Shown here piece by piece: positions 17,061 to 24,578 of a stretch of DNA of 64,000 nt (positions are counted from its first letter, which is position 1; each line of letters begins with the position of its first letter). Source of the DNA: DATEPR01 sp036273855 (GTDB lineage: Bacteria; Actinomycetota; Actinomycetes; Mycobacteriales; Pseudonocardiaceae); assembly GCA_036273855.1 (NCBI GenBank), contig DASUGU010000042.1, forward strand, positions 1 to 64,000, given 5' to 3'. The position numbers were made by a program, and so were the translations under genes. The notes below the pieces were generated by a model. It did not search any database and was not told the origin of the DNA. It saw only the letters and a program-made list of their open reading frames with translations.

Positions 17061-18092
17061 ATGTCACCGTTGCGCATCGCCGGCCTGGCCGGCGTGCTGC
17101 TGCTGCCGCTCGCGCTGCTACCGCTCACCGCGGGCGACGCCGTCGCGGACGGCGGGTCCCTGTTCATCGCGAGCGCTCACGAGAACCCGGACGCCACGGT
17201 CACGCTGCCGCTGCACGTGGGCACCAGCCACGGCGAGACCGTCTACTACATCGTCACCGACTCCGACGACGGCGGCGGCGCGTCGGCGAACGGGCTGAAC
17301 CGGTCCGCGAAGCTGGCCAACGCGGCCGGAACCGGCGCGGTCGAGCACGTCACGCGCAACGCGGACGGCTCGATCGACTTCCCCGCCACGGTCGACTTCG
17401 CGGCGGCCACCCGGCAGGTCGTGGCCGGACCGCAGGGCTTCCCGCCCGCGGCGGCGCAACCCAGCGCGGTCGGCGACGCGGGGTACAGCCCGCTGATCCA
17501 GTTGCCCGACGGCACGGTGGAGAACGCGCCGCAGGTGGCGAACGCGACCGGTCGGGCCAACAAGGTGGTGAGCATCGACCTGGTGCACCTGACCGTGACC
17601 TACCGGGAGACGCACGGCTTCCAGGGCGGTAAGCCGGTGCACTACCTCTCCACCGACGCCTCCGACCCGGTGGCGGCGGCGCTGGAGAACGTCACCTACG
17701 CGCCCGACCTGAACGCGGCGCCCTCGGTGAACGACGACAGCGGCAAGTCGGCCCGCGCGTCCCTGGCCGCGTTCACCAACGGCCGGACGGGTGTGGCGAA
17801 CGCGCAGCGCCAGGGGCTCAACTCGGCCATCGTCGACGGCCAGGACCCGCTGAACGTGTTGCGCTGGAACCCGAAGCAGGGCAACTACAGCCCGTTGTGG
17901 GACGTGCATCTCACCCAGTGGTCGGCGGCGGCCGTGGCGTCCGGCGCCAACGTCCGGCAGACCGACTTCGGGCAGGTGCAGAACCTCGCGGACAAGGGCC
18001 TGGTCACCGGCTTCGACGGCACGGCGGCCGGCACCACGTTCGCCGCGTCCGGCTTCATCGTGGACTGCCCGCTGGTCGCGTTCGGCTCCTGA
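17061..18092 (+). CDS. Secreted protein of unknown function
   Basis: This 343-residue protein has a clear signal peptide (hydrophobic residues 5-25, cleavage after AVA near residue 29). The mature part is Asp/Asn/Ala-rich and includes ETVYYIVTDSDDGG, PLIQLPDGTVENAPQVANATG, HYLSTDASDP and WDVHLTQWSA. I recognise no catalytic motif. The ATG at 17061 is preceded by GGGAGAAC. Similar proteins in actinomycetes are annotated only as hypothetical, as far as I know. A stand-alone extracellular or envelope role is likely. Confidence 0.75.
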   Translation: MSPLRIAGLAGVLLLPLALLPLTAGDAVADGGSLFIASAHENPDATVTLPLHVGTSHGETVYYIVTDSDDGGGASANGLNRSAKLANAAGTGAVEHVTRNADGSIDFPATVDFAAATRQVVAGPQGFPPAAAQPSAVGDAGYSPLIQLPDGTVENAPQVANATGRANKVVSIDLVHLTVTYRETHGFQGGKPVHYLSTDASDPVAAALENVTYAPDLNAAPSVNDDSGKSARASLAAFTNGRTGVANAQRQGLNSAIVDGQDPLNVLRWNPKQGNYSPLWDVHLTQWSAAAVASGANVRQTDFGQVQNLADKGLVTGFDGTAAGTTFAASGFIVDCPLVAFGS

Positions 18093-18117
18093 GCCGCGGC
18101 CGGGCAGACTGGCCGGC

Positions 18118-18564
18118 ATGCGGATCGACCACGGGGACTACGAGATCGACGATGATCCCGCTCGGGTGGACGGGGACGCGGCGTTCGCGTTCCTGTCCAC
18201 CGAGGCGTACTGGGGCACCTGGCGGACCCGGAAGGACCTGGACGCCCAGCTCGACGAGGCGTGGCGGCTGGTCGGCGCGTACGACCGCGACACCGGGGCG
18301 ATGGTCGGGTTCGCGCGGGCGGTGTCCGACGGCGTGTCCATCACGTACCTGGCCGACGTGTACGTGCTCGGCGAGGCACGCGGCAGCGGGCTCGGCGTCG
18401 CCCTGGTCGACGTGATGATCGAGCGGGGTCCGGGGCGGGATCTCCGCTGGATGCTGCACACCAGGGACGCGCACGGCCTCTACCAGCGGTTCGGTTTCGT
18501 CCCGCCCACCGACCGCTACCTGGAACGGCCGGAACGGCACCGGGCGGTCAGTCCGGAAGGCTGA
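18118..18564 (+). CDS. GNAT acetyltransferase
   Basis: This 148-residue N-acetyltransferase carries the family core: VGFARAVSDGVSITYLADVYVL, then EARGSGLGVALVDVMIER (acetyl-CoA loop) and HGLYQRFGFVPP. The substrate is unknown. It lies 25 bp after the secreted-protein gene, and its last 17 bp overlap the convergent AlkZ-like gene. Confidence 0.88.
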   Translation: MRIDHGDYEIDDDPARVDGDAAFAFLSTEAYWGTWRTRKDLDAQLDEAWRLVGAYDRDTGAMVGFARAVSDGVSITYLADVYVLGEARGSGLGVALVDVMIERGPGRDLRWMLHTRDAHGLYQRFGFVPPTDRYLERPERHRAVSPEG

Positions 18565-19648
18565 GCTCCAGCCCCAACCAGTAGGCCAGGTCCTCGATCT
18601 CGCGACCCACGGCGGCGGTCATGGTCGGACTGAACGGCACGTCCTCGTGGACGGCGGCGACGCGGAGCACACCCGCCTTGCGGTCGGCGGTGGCGTCGAC
18701 CTTGCCGACCAGGTAGTCGTTGTGCAGGATCGGCAACGCGAAGTAGCCCCAGCGGCGCTTCGCGGCCGGCTTGTACATCTCCAACTGGTAGTCGAACTGG
18801 AACAGGTCGACCATCCGCTTGCGGTCGTACACCAGCCGGTCCAGCGGGGACAGCAGCGCGGTCCGCCCGGCGAACGGTTGGCCCAGCTGGGCCGGGTCCA
18901 CCCGGAACGTGCCGGACACGCCCTCGATGACCGCCGGCTCGCCCACCTCGGCCACGTCCATCGGTTCGACCGGGCACTCCGGTCCGGTGGCGCGGGCGAT
19001 GCCCAGCGCGCCCAGCCGCCGCTCGTCGCGGATCCGCCGCGCGTCGGCCAGGGGCACGACGGGGTCGTCCGGGTAGACGTGTTCGGCCAGGTCCCACAAC
19101 CGGTCCCGGCCCCTGCGCCCGGCGACGGCGACCTCGCCGCGCACCGCCAGGTACTCCAGCATCTGCGCCACGTTGCGGTTGTTGTTCCACCCGGTGGAGC
19201 GCCACGGCCGCTCACACGTGTCCGGGATCTCCCGGGCGGCCAGTGGGCCCCGCTCGTCCAGCAGGGCGAGGATGTCCTTGCGGCAGGCGTCGTTGGCGAC
19301 GATCCACTCGTTGTAGACGTGCCGCCAGGTGCGTTCGCCGGTGCCCGGCCACGCGGCCATCTCGGCCCGGTACAGCGCGATGTCCTCGGCCGGCCGGACC
19401 ATGCCCCGCAGTTCCAGCAGGGTGCGGTCGGCGAGCGCCGTGGTCAGTTCGGCCGGTGCGTACGCCGACCCGAGCCTGCTCCAGGCCACCAGGTCGGCGT
19501 TGGGCGCGACGGCGGCGGTGAGGTCGAGCTGCACCATGGTCAGTCGCCGCACCGTCTCCATCAGGTCGGCCGGCCGCCGCCGGTCCAACAACTGGGCCCG
19601 CACGGCGATCCGGCGGGCGTCCACCCGGGACAGTTCGTGAACGGCCAC
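18548..19648 (-). CDS. Winged-helix DNA-glycosylase-like protein (YcaQ/AlkZ family, HTH_42)
   Basis: This 366-residue cytoplasmic protein belongs to the family of AlkZ and YcaQ (AlkX), which excise crosslinked or bulky alkylated bases. The catalytic-region motif appears as MVQLDL near residues 38-43, a QxD form. The C-terminal winged-helix part has VYDRKRMVDLFQFDYQLEMY and LPILHNDYLVGKVD. Some members protect producers of DNA-alkylating antibiotics, but no such cluster is obvious here. Stand-alone repair of genotoxin damage is the plausible role. Confidence 0.82.
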   Translation of the reverse strand: MAVHELSRVDARRIAVRAQLLDRRRPADLMETVRRLTMVQLDLTAAVAPNADLVAWSRLGSAYAPAELTTALADRTLLELRGMVRPAEDIALYRAEMAAWPGTGERTWRHVYNEWIVANDACRKDILALLDERGPLAAREIPDTCERPWRSTGWNNNRNVAQMLEYLAVRGEVAVAGRRGRDRLWDLAEHVYPDDPVVPLADARRIRDERRLGALGIARATGPECPVEPMDVAEVGEPAVIEGVSGTFRVDPAQLGQPFAGRTALLSPLDRLVYDRKRMVDLFQFDYQLEMYKPAAKRRWGYFALPILHNDYLVGKVDATADRKAGVLRVAAVHEDVPFSPTMTAAVGREIEDLAYWLGLELSLPD

Positions 19649-19686
19649 GTCGGGATGCTAGGCGACAGGTCGGACACTGGCGAGGT

Positions 19687-20157
19687 TCAGCGTGGTGGCG
19701 GTGGGATCGTGGCCACGTCGGGTGCCGGTCCGGGCCAGACCAGCAGCACCGGGCAGGGCGCGTGGTCCACGACGAACCGGCCGGCCTGGCCGATGCTGTG
19801 CGGGCCGAGGCGGTGGGTGTCGCCGTCCCTGGCCAGTACCAGCAGATCCGCGCCCGCGCAGGCGTGCACCACCTCGTGGCCGACCCGCCCGTGCCGCACC
19901 TCCTGGCGCACCGGCCGACCCAGCCGCGCGGCCGCGTCGTGCAGGAGTTGTTCGGCCGATTCGGTGGCCAGTCGGGCGATCCTGGTGGCTGGATCGCGAT
20001 CCGGCCTGCCCCGGCCGAGCAGGCCGGTGAACGCGCCGTGGGCGACGCCGGGCACGTCCTCGCCGACCACGTACAGCAGCAGGACGTCGGCGTCGGCCGG
20101 TGCCGCGTCCACGCAGGCCTGCCAGCCCTGCTCGGTCAACCACACGACGACGGTCAC
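19687..20157 (-). CDS. Universal stress protein (UspA-like)
   Basis: This protein of about 156 residues has the Usp fold: VTVVVWLTEQGW at the start and the C-terminal VVDHAPCPVLLVWPG. The nucleotide-binding GxxG-9x-G segment near the end is recognisable as IGQAGRFVVDHA. The GTG at 20157 is preceded by GGGAGG, which overlaps the end of the ArsB-like gene, so the two are coupled. The N-terminal strand is somewhat divergent. Confidence 0.75.
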   Translation of the reverse strand: MTVVVWLTEQGWQACVDAAPADADVLLLYVVGEDVPGVAHGAFTGLLGRGRPDRDPATRIARLATESAEQLLHDAAARLGRPVRQEVRHGRVGHEVVHACAGADLLVLARDGDTHRLGPHSIGQAGRFVVDHAPCPVLLVWPGPAPDVATIPPPPR

Positions 20158-20158
20158 G

Positions 20159-21406
20159 TCAGCCTCCCAGGACACGAGTGGCCGCCCACAGTGCCAGCAC
20201 GGCCAGCACGAGCGACACGGGCACGGTGAGCAAACCGAGCCGGGTGAACTCGCCCAGGTCGGCGCTGGTGTCGTGGGAGCGCAGCACCCGCCGCCACAGC
20301 AGCGTGGCCAGTGATCCCACGTAGGTCAGGTTCGGCCCGACGTTCACTCCGACCAGCACGGCGAGGATCGCGGCGGTGCCGCTGGACGCGGCCAGCGGCA
20401 GCAGCACCAGCACGGCGGGCAGGTTGTTGATCACGTTGGCCAGGGCGGCGGCCACCGCGGCCACGCCGAGCAGCGCCGGCAGGCCGGGGCCGCGCGGGAC
20501 GAGATGGCCGATGGCGGTGGCCAACCCGTTGTCCACCACGGCGAGCACCACGACGCCCAGGGCCAGCACGAACACCAGGAACGGCACGTTGACCGACCGC
20601 ACCACGGCACCGGCGGTGGTCCGGCCCCGGCGCACCGCCCGCACGGCGAGGACCAGCGCGCCGCCGGCCGCCGCCCACGCCGGACTCACGCCGAACAGCG
20701 ACGTCACCGCGAACCCGGCCAGCGTGGCGGCCAGCACCACCAGCACGAACACCGGCACGTCGGCAGACTCCTCGGCGGACGTGGTGACCGGGCGGACGGC
20801 CAGGTCGGCGGCGAAGAACCGGCGCAACAGCAGGTACTCGGCGGCGACCACGACCAGCCAGGGCAGGGCCATCAGCGCGGTGAACCGGGTGAACGAGACG
20901 CCTGCCGCGGCGAAGGCGAGCAGGTTGGTCAGGTTGGACACGGGCAGCAGCAGGGAGCCGGAGTTGGCCAGGTGGGTGCAGGCGTAGACGTGCGGCTTGG
21001 CCCGGACACCCAGCCGGGTCGCGGTGGCGAACACGACCGGGGTGAGCAATACGACGGTGGCGTCCAGGCTGAGTACCGCGGTGGTCCCGGCGGCGACCAC
21101 GAACACCCTGGGCAGCAACCGATCCGCCCGGCCCCTGGCCAGCAGCCCGCCGGCCGCGCGGAACAGGCCCTCGTCGTCGCACAGCTGTGCCAGGACCAGC
21201 ACGGCGGCCAGGAACCCGACGACGGGCGCCAGGCGCGCGGCCTCGTGGGCGGCGGCGTGCCACGGGATGGCGCCGGTGGCGACCACGAGCACGGCGGCGG
21301 GCAGCGCGGCGACCGCCTCGGGCCAGCCCCTGGGCCGGATCACGGCGAACGCCAGCACGGCCACCAGCGCGGCGACCGAGACCGTTTCCGCGACCGCGGT
21401 GCTCAG
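20159..21406 (-). CDS. ArsB/SLC13-like ion transporter, probable CTG start
   Basis: This membrane permease of about 415 residues is related to ArsB and the ion-transporter (IT) superfamily. It has 10-12 hydrophobic segments and the motifs LAQLCDDEGLFRAAGG, HLANSGSLLLPVSNLTNLLAFA and ALANVINNLPAVL, the last two being the duplicated SNxxN-type substrate loops. No arsenic-resistance genes are adjacent, so arsenite, another anion or a dicarboxylate are all possible. No ATG or GTG lies near the natural N-terminus. A CTG at 21406 sits 6 nt after GGAGG and overlaps the MarR stop as CTGA, so I place the start there. Confidence 0.78.
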   Translation of the reverse strand: MSTAVAETVSVAALVAVLAFAVIRPRGWPEAVAALPAAVLVVATGAIPWHAAAHEAARLAPVVGFLAAVLVLAQLCDDEGLFRAAGGLLARGRADRLLPRVFVVAAGTTAVLSLDATVVLLTPVVFATATRLGVRAKPHVYACTHLANSGSLLLPVSNLTNLLAFAAAGVSFTRFTALMALPWLVVVAAEYLLLRRFFAADLAVRPVTTSAEESADVPVFVLVVLAATLAGFAVTSLFGVSPAWAAAGGALVLAVRAVRRGRTTAGAVVRSVNVPFLVFVLALGVVVLAVVDNGLATAIGHLVPRGPGLPALLGVAAVAAALANVINNLPAVLVLLPLAASSGTAAILAVLVGVNVGPNLTYVGSLATLLWRRVLRSHDTSADLGEFTRLGLLTVPVSLVLAVLALWAATRVLGG

Positions 21407-21882
21407 TGCTCGCCTCCGACCACCGTGTCCAGGTATTCCGACAGGTCGGCGACCAGCCGGCCGAGCAGCCGGACCAGGTCGCGGCGGTCCGGTTCGGACC
21501 AGGCGGCCAGTGCGGCGGTGAACCAGCCGTTGATGACCCGCAGGTACCCGCCGATGAGCTGGTCTCCCTCGGCGGTGAGCGTGATCAGGCGCACCCGCTG
21601 ATCGTCCTGGTCGGGCACGCGGGTCACCAGTCCGCGCTGTTCCAGGCCGTGCAGCAGCCGGGTGACGTGCGGGCCGGCGACCTGCATCCGGGTGGCGATC
21701 TCCCCGACCCGCAACGGCTCGCCCGCCGTGTCCAGGACCAGCAGCACGGTCACGGCCGGCCGTTCCAGTGTCACGCCCGCCTCGGTGGTGGCCCACTCGA
21801 ACAGCTGCCCTCGGCTCAGCGTCGTGCTGAGCTGGGTCATGCTCGGCAGCAGCCCGGCCAGGGTGTCGGCCTCGCGGCTCAT
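21403..21882 (-). CDS. MarR-family transcriptional regulator
   Basis: This 159-residue winged-HTH repressor has the MarR core: LVLDTAGEPLRVGEIATRMQV followed by GPHVTRLLHGLEQRGLVTRVPDQDDQRVRLITLT. The ATG is preceded by GGGAG at 7 nt. It is divergent from the FAD monooxygenase, with two palindromes between them. It is co-transcribed with the ArsB-like and universal-stress genes. It probably represses both directions and responds to a phenolic or antibiotic-like ligand. Confidence 0.88.
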   Translation of the reverse strand: MSREADTLAGLLPSMTQLSTTLSRGQLFEWATTEAGVTLERPAVTVLLVLDTAGEPLRVGEIATRMQVAGPHVTRLLHGLEQRGLVTRVPDQDDQRVRLITLTAEGDQLIGGYLRVINGWFTAALAAWSEPDRRDLVRLLGRLVADLSEYLDTVVGGEH

Positions 21883-21904
21883 GCGGATTCTCCCTTGACC
21901 AGAT

Positions 21905-21960
21905 ACCTAACTTAGGTACATAGTTGCTCTCGTCAACGAACACGATACCTAAGGTAGGTA
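21905..21960. promoter_or_regulatory. Two MarR-type operators in a divergent promoter
   Basis: A perfect palindrome, ACCTAA-C-TTAGGT, lies at 21905-21917. A second related site, ATACCTAAGGTAGGTA, lies at 21945-21960 immediately before the monooxygenase ATG. Both share the half-site TACCTAA. The region is distinctly AT-rich. Their position between a MarR gene and a divergent oxygenase strongly suggests autoregulation and repression of the oxygenase. Confidence 0.7.
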
Positions 21961-21963
21961 ATA

Positions 21964-23478
21964 ATGAGGACCACGACAGACGTGCTGATCATCGGCGGCG
22001 GCCCCACCGGCCTGGCCCTGGCCCGCGACCTGGCCCGCGACCTGGCCCGCCGCGGCATCGACCACCGCGTCCTGGACCGGGCACCGGGGCCCAGCACCGC
22101 ATCCCGCGCCAAGACGGTCCAGCCGCGCACCCTGGAGGTCCTGGACGACCTGGGCGTCGTCGACCGGCTCCTGGCGCAGGGCGCGGTCCACGTGCCGACC
22201 CGGCACTACGACCGCGACCAGGTGCGGTCCGAGGCACTGGAGGCGGCGATCGGCATGGCCGCGCCCGGCGTCCCGTACGCACCGCTCTGGCTGTCCCAGC
22301 CGCTGGTCGAACAGGCGCTGCGCGACCGGCTGGCCGAGGACGGCGGCCAGGTCGGGTGGGCCACCGAGGTGACCGGGCTGGTGCGGTACGACGACGCCGT
22401 GGAGGTGACCGCAGGCGGCGAGGTGATCCGGGCGCGCTACGTGGTCGGCGCCGACGGCGGCCGCGGCACGGTGCGCCGGCAGGTCGGTGTCGGGATGCGC
22501 GGCGACTCCTACGCCACCCACCGCTGGTGGCTGGGCGACGTGCGGATCACCGGCCTGGACCGGACCTGCCAGCACCTCTGGATGAGCCCGGAGCACGGCA
22601 TCCTGTCGATCTTCCCGCTGCCCAGCACCGATCTCTGGCAGTTCCAGGCGTCCGTCCCGGCCGACGACGCCGATCCGGTGCAGCCCAACCTGGCGCTGTT
22701 CCGCGACCTCCTCGCCGCGCACGCCGGCCTGCCCGGCGTCACCGTCGACGACGCCGACTGGCTCTCGCTCTACAAGATCAACGTGTGCCTGGCCGACCGG
22801 TACCGGGTGGACCGGGTCTTCCTGGCGGGCGACGCGGCACACATCCACTCCCCCGCAGGCGGTCAGGGCATGAACACCGGCATCCAGGACTCCTACAACC
22901 TCGGCTGGAAACTGGCCGCGGTCCTGGCTGGCGCGGACGCCGCCCTGCTGGACACCTACGAGGCGGAGCGCCGGCCGGTGGCCAGGGCGGTGCTGGACGA
23001 CAGCACTGCCCGCCTGCACACGGTGATGGACGCGGCCACCCAGGGGGACGGATCGGCGGCCCAGCGCGGCCTGACCGGTGACTTCACCACCGGCCTCACC
23101 ATCGCCTACCCGGACAGCCCGATCACCGGATCCGGGTCGGACGGCGACCTGGTCCGCCCTGGCGACCGGGCACCGGACGCCGGTCTGGCCGCCGCAGGCG
23201 GCCCGGTGCGGATCTTCGACCTACTACGGGGTCCACACTGGACGGTGCTCACGTTCGGCGACGCCGACCCGGCACCGGCACCGGCCGGCACGCCGGTCTA
23301 CCGGATCGACCGCTCGGCCACCGGTAGCGACACCCTGATCGACACCACCGGCGACGCCCACCGGACCTACGGCGTCGAGGCGCCCACCTCGATGCTGATC
23401 CGCCCGGACGGCTACCTCGCCACCCGCACCACACACGCGGCGGACGCCGCTGCCGCGACGAGCAGCAGCACCCGGTAG
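21964..23478 (+). CDS. FAD-dependent aromatic/polyketide monooxygenase (PheA/TfdB family)
   Basis: This 504-residue class-A flavin monooxygenase has the FAD motif VLIIGGGPTGLALARDLA near residues 7-24, the DG motif VVGADGGRGTVRR and the GD motif VFLAGDAAHIHSPAGGQGMNTG. The C-terminal thioredoxin-like domain of the TfdB/rifampicin-monooxygenase type is present (GDRAPDAGL to IRPDGYLA). It hydroxylates a phenolic or polyketide compound, perhaps for detoxification. It is divergent from the MarR gene. A duplicated RDLA sits in the first helix. The last 67 bp overlap the convergent MFS gene, giving an unusual alanine/threonine-rich tail. Confidence 0.85.
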   Translation: MRTTTDVLIIGGGPTGLALARDLARDLARRGIDHRVLDRAPGPSTASRAKTVQPRTLEVLDDLGVVDRLLAQGAVHVPTRHYDRDQVRSEALEAAIGMAAPGVPYAPLWLSQPLVEQALRDRLAEDGGQVGWATEVTGLVRYDDAVEVTAGGEVIRARYVVGADGGRGTVRRQVGVGMRGDSYATHRWWLGDVRITGLDRTCQHLWMSPEHGILSIFPLPSTDLWQFQASVPADDADPVQPNLALFRDLLAAHAGLPGVTVDDADWLSLYKINVCLADRYRVDRVFLAGDAAHIHSPAGGQGMNTGIQDSYNLGWKLAAVLAGADAALLDTYEAERRPVARAVLDDSTARLHTVMDAATQGDGSAAQRGLTGDFTTGLTIAYPDSPITGSGSDGDLVRPGDRAPDAGLAAAGGPVRIFDLLRGPHWTVLTFGDADPAPAPAGTPVYRIDRSATGSDTLIDTTGDAHRTYGVEAPTSMLIRPDGYLATRTTHAADAAAATSSSTR

Positions 23479-24578
23479 CCGACATGGTCGGCCAGGGCGG
23501 CACCGAACACGTAGGCGAGTGGACTCGCGGCCAGCACGACCACGTTCACCGCGGCACCAACCCTGCCCCACAACGAATCCGGGGTCAGGCGTTGGGCCGC
23601 GGTGAACGTGGCGACCAGGATCCACGGCAGGCCGAAACCGCGCACGAACCAGCCGGCGATCGCCACCGGCAGCCACGGCGCGCAACCCAACAGCAGACCC
23701 GCCACCGCGTTGAGCAGGCCGAGGCGGGCCAGGGCGATCTCGTCGTGCCGGCGCAACAGCCGGCCGGTGAGCAGCCCGGCGATGATCGATCCCGCGCCGA
23801 GCGCGCAGGTGAGGAACGCCACGAACGCCGGTGACCGGCCGAACGAGTCGACCAGCGCGTAGCCGGCGGGAAACGTCAGCCCACCGGTCAGCATGGCGAC
23901 GCCGGCCACGGTCACCAGGCGGCGCAACGTCGGCTCGTCCCGGATGTGCGCCAGGCCTGCGGTGAGTTCCGGCCAGCAGCGGCGGCGGGGACCGGCCGGC
24001 CGGGGATCGGCGGTCCGCAACCGGGCGATCGCGGCGGCCGCGACCAGGAAGCTCACCGTGTCGAGCAGTGCGACGGATCGCCCGCCCAGCAACGTGAACA
24101 GCCCGACACCGACCAGTGGCGCGACGAGCTTGCCGCCCTCCTGCAGGCTCATCCGCAGGCCGTTGAGCCTGCCCCGCGTCCGGTCGTCGAACAGCATGGC
24201 GAACAGGGCGTTCTCGGCCGGGTCCAGGACGATCATGGACGTGCCGTAGCACACCATCACCAGGTCGATCAGCCACACGCGGCGGCCGCCGCCGGCCAGG
24301 GCGAGGACGGCCAGGATCGCCGCCATCACCCCGTTCCCGACCACCAGCAGCCGCCGCCTGCGGACCCGGTCCACCAGCAGTCCCGCCGCCGGGCCGAGCA
24401 ACGCGGGCGTGTAGATGCACAGGGCGACCACGGTCGCCGCCGCGTTGTCGCCGGTCAGCGTCTTCACCCAGATCGCGGCCACCAGTGCCATCGAGGTGTC
24501 GCCGAACATCGAGACGCCCAGCCCGGTCAGGTAGAGCCGGGCGTTGCGACCCTGCGCCTCGACCTCCACTGTGGACAT
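23412..24578 (-). CDS. MFS transporter, candidate exporter of the P450-modified peptide
   Basis: This membrane protein of about 388 residues resembles MFS_3/Bcr-type exporters: GLGVSMFGDTSMALVAAIWVKTLTG in the first segment (12 helices predicted overall), the loop VDRVRRRRLL, and DRTRGRLNGLRMSLQEGGKLVAPLVG. Its ATG overlaps the P450 stop by one base (TGATG), so it is the third gene of the precursor-P450-exporter operon. Export and self-protection are its likely roles. The 3' end overlaps the convergent monooxygenase by 67 bp. Confidence 0.85.
   Translation of the reverse strand: MSTVEVEAQGRNARLYLTGLGVSMFGDTSMALVAAIWVKTLTGDNAAATVVALCIYTPALLGPAAGLLVDRVRRRRLLVVGNGVMAAILAVLALAGGGRRVWLIDLVMVCYGTSMIVLDPAENALFAMLFDDRTRGRLNGLRMSLQEGGKLVAPLVGVGLFTLLGGRSVALLDTVSFLVAAAAIARLRTADPRPAGPRRRCWPELTAGLAHIRDEPTLRRLVTVAGVAMLTGGLTFPAGYALVDSFGRSPAFVAFLTCALGAGSIIAGLLTGRLLRRHDEIALARLGLLNAVAGLLLGCAPWLPVAIAGWFVRGFGLPWILVATFTAAQRLTPDSLWGRVGAAVNVVVLAASPLAYVFGAALADHVGYRVLLLVAAAASAACVVRVAR

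Noticed and set aside
16804..17067. 87-codon minus-strand open frame between secreted-protein genes
   Set aside because: Arginine-rich composition, no ribosome binding site, no recognisable motif and codon positions unlike the neighbours.
20159..21406. Arsenic resistance operon
   Set aside because: The permease resembles ArsB, but no ArsR, ArsC or arsenite-specific partner is next to it; only a doubtful ArsC remnant lies 10 kb away.
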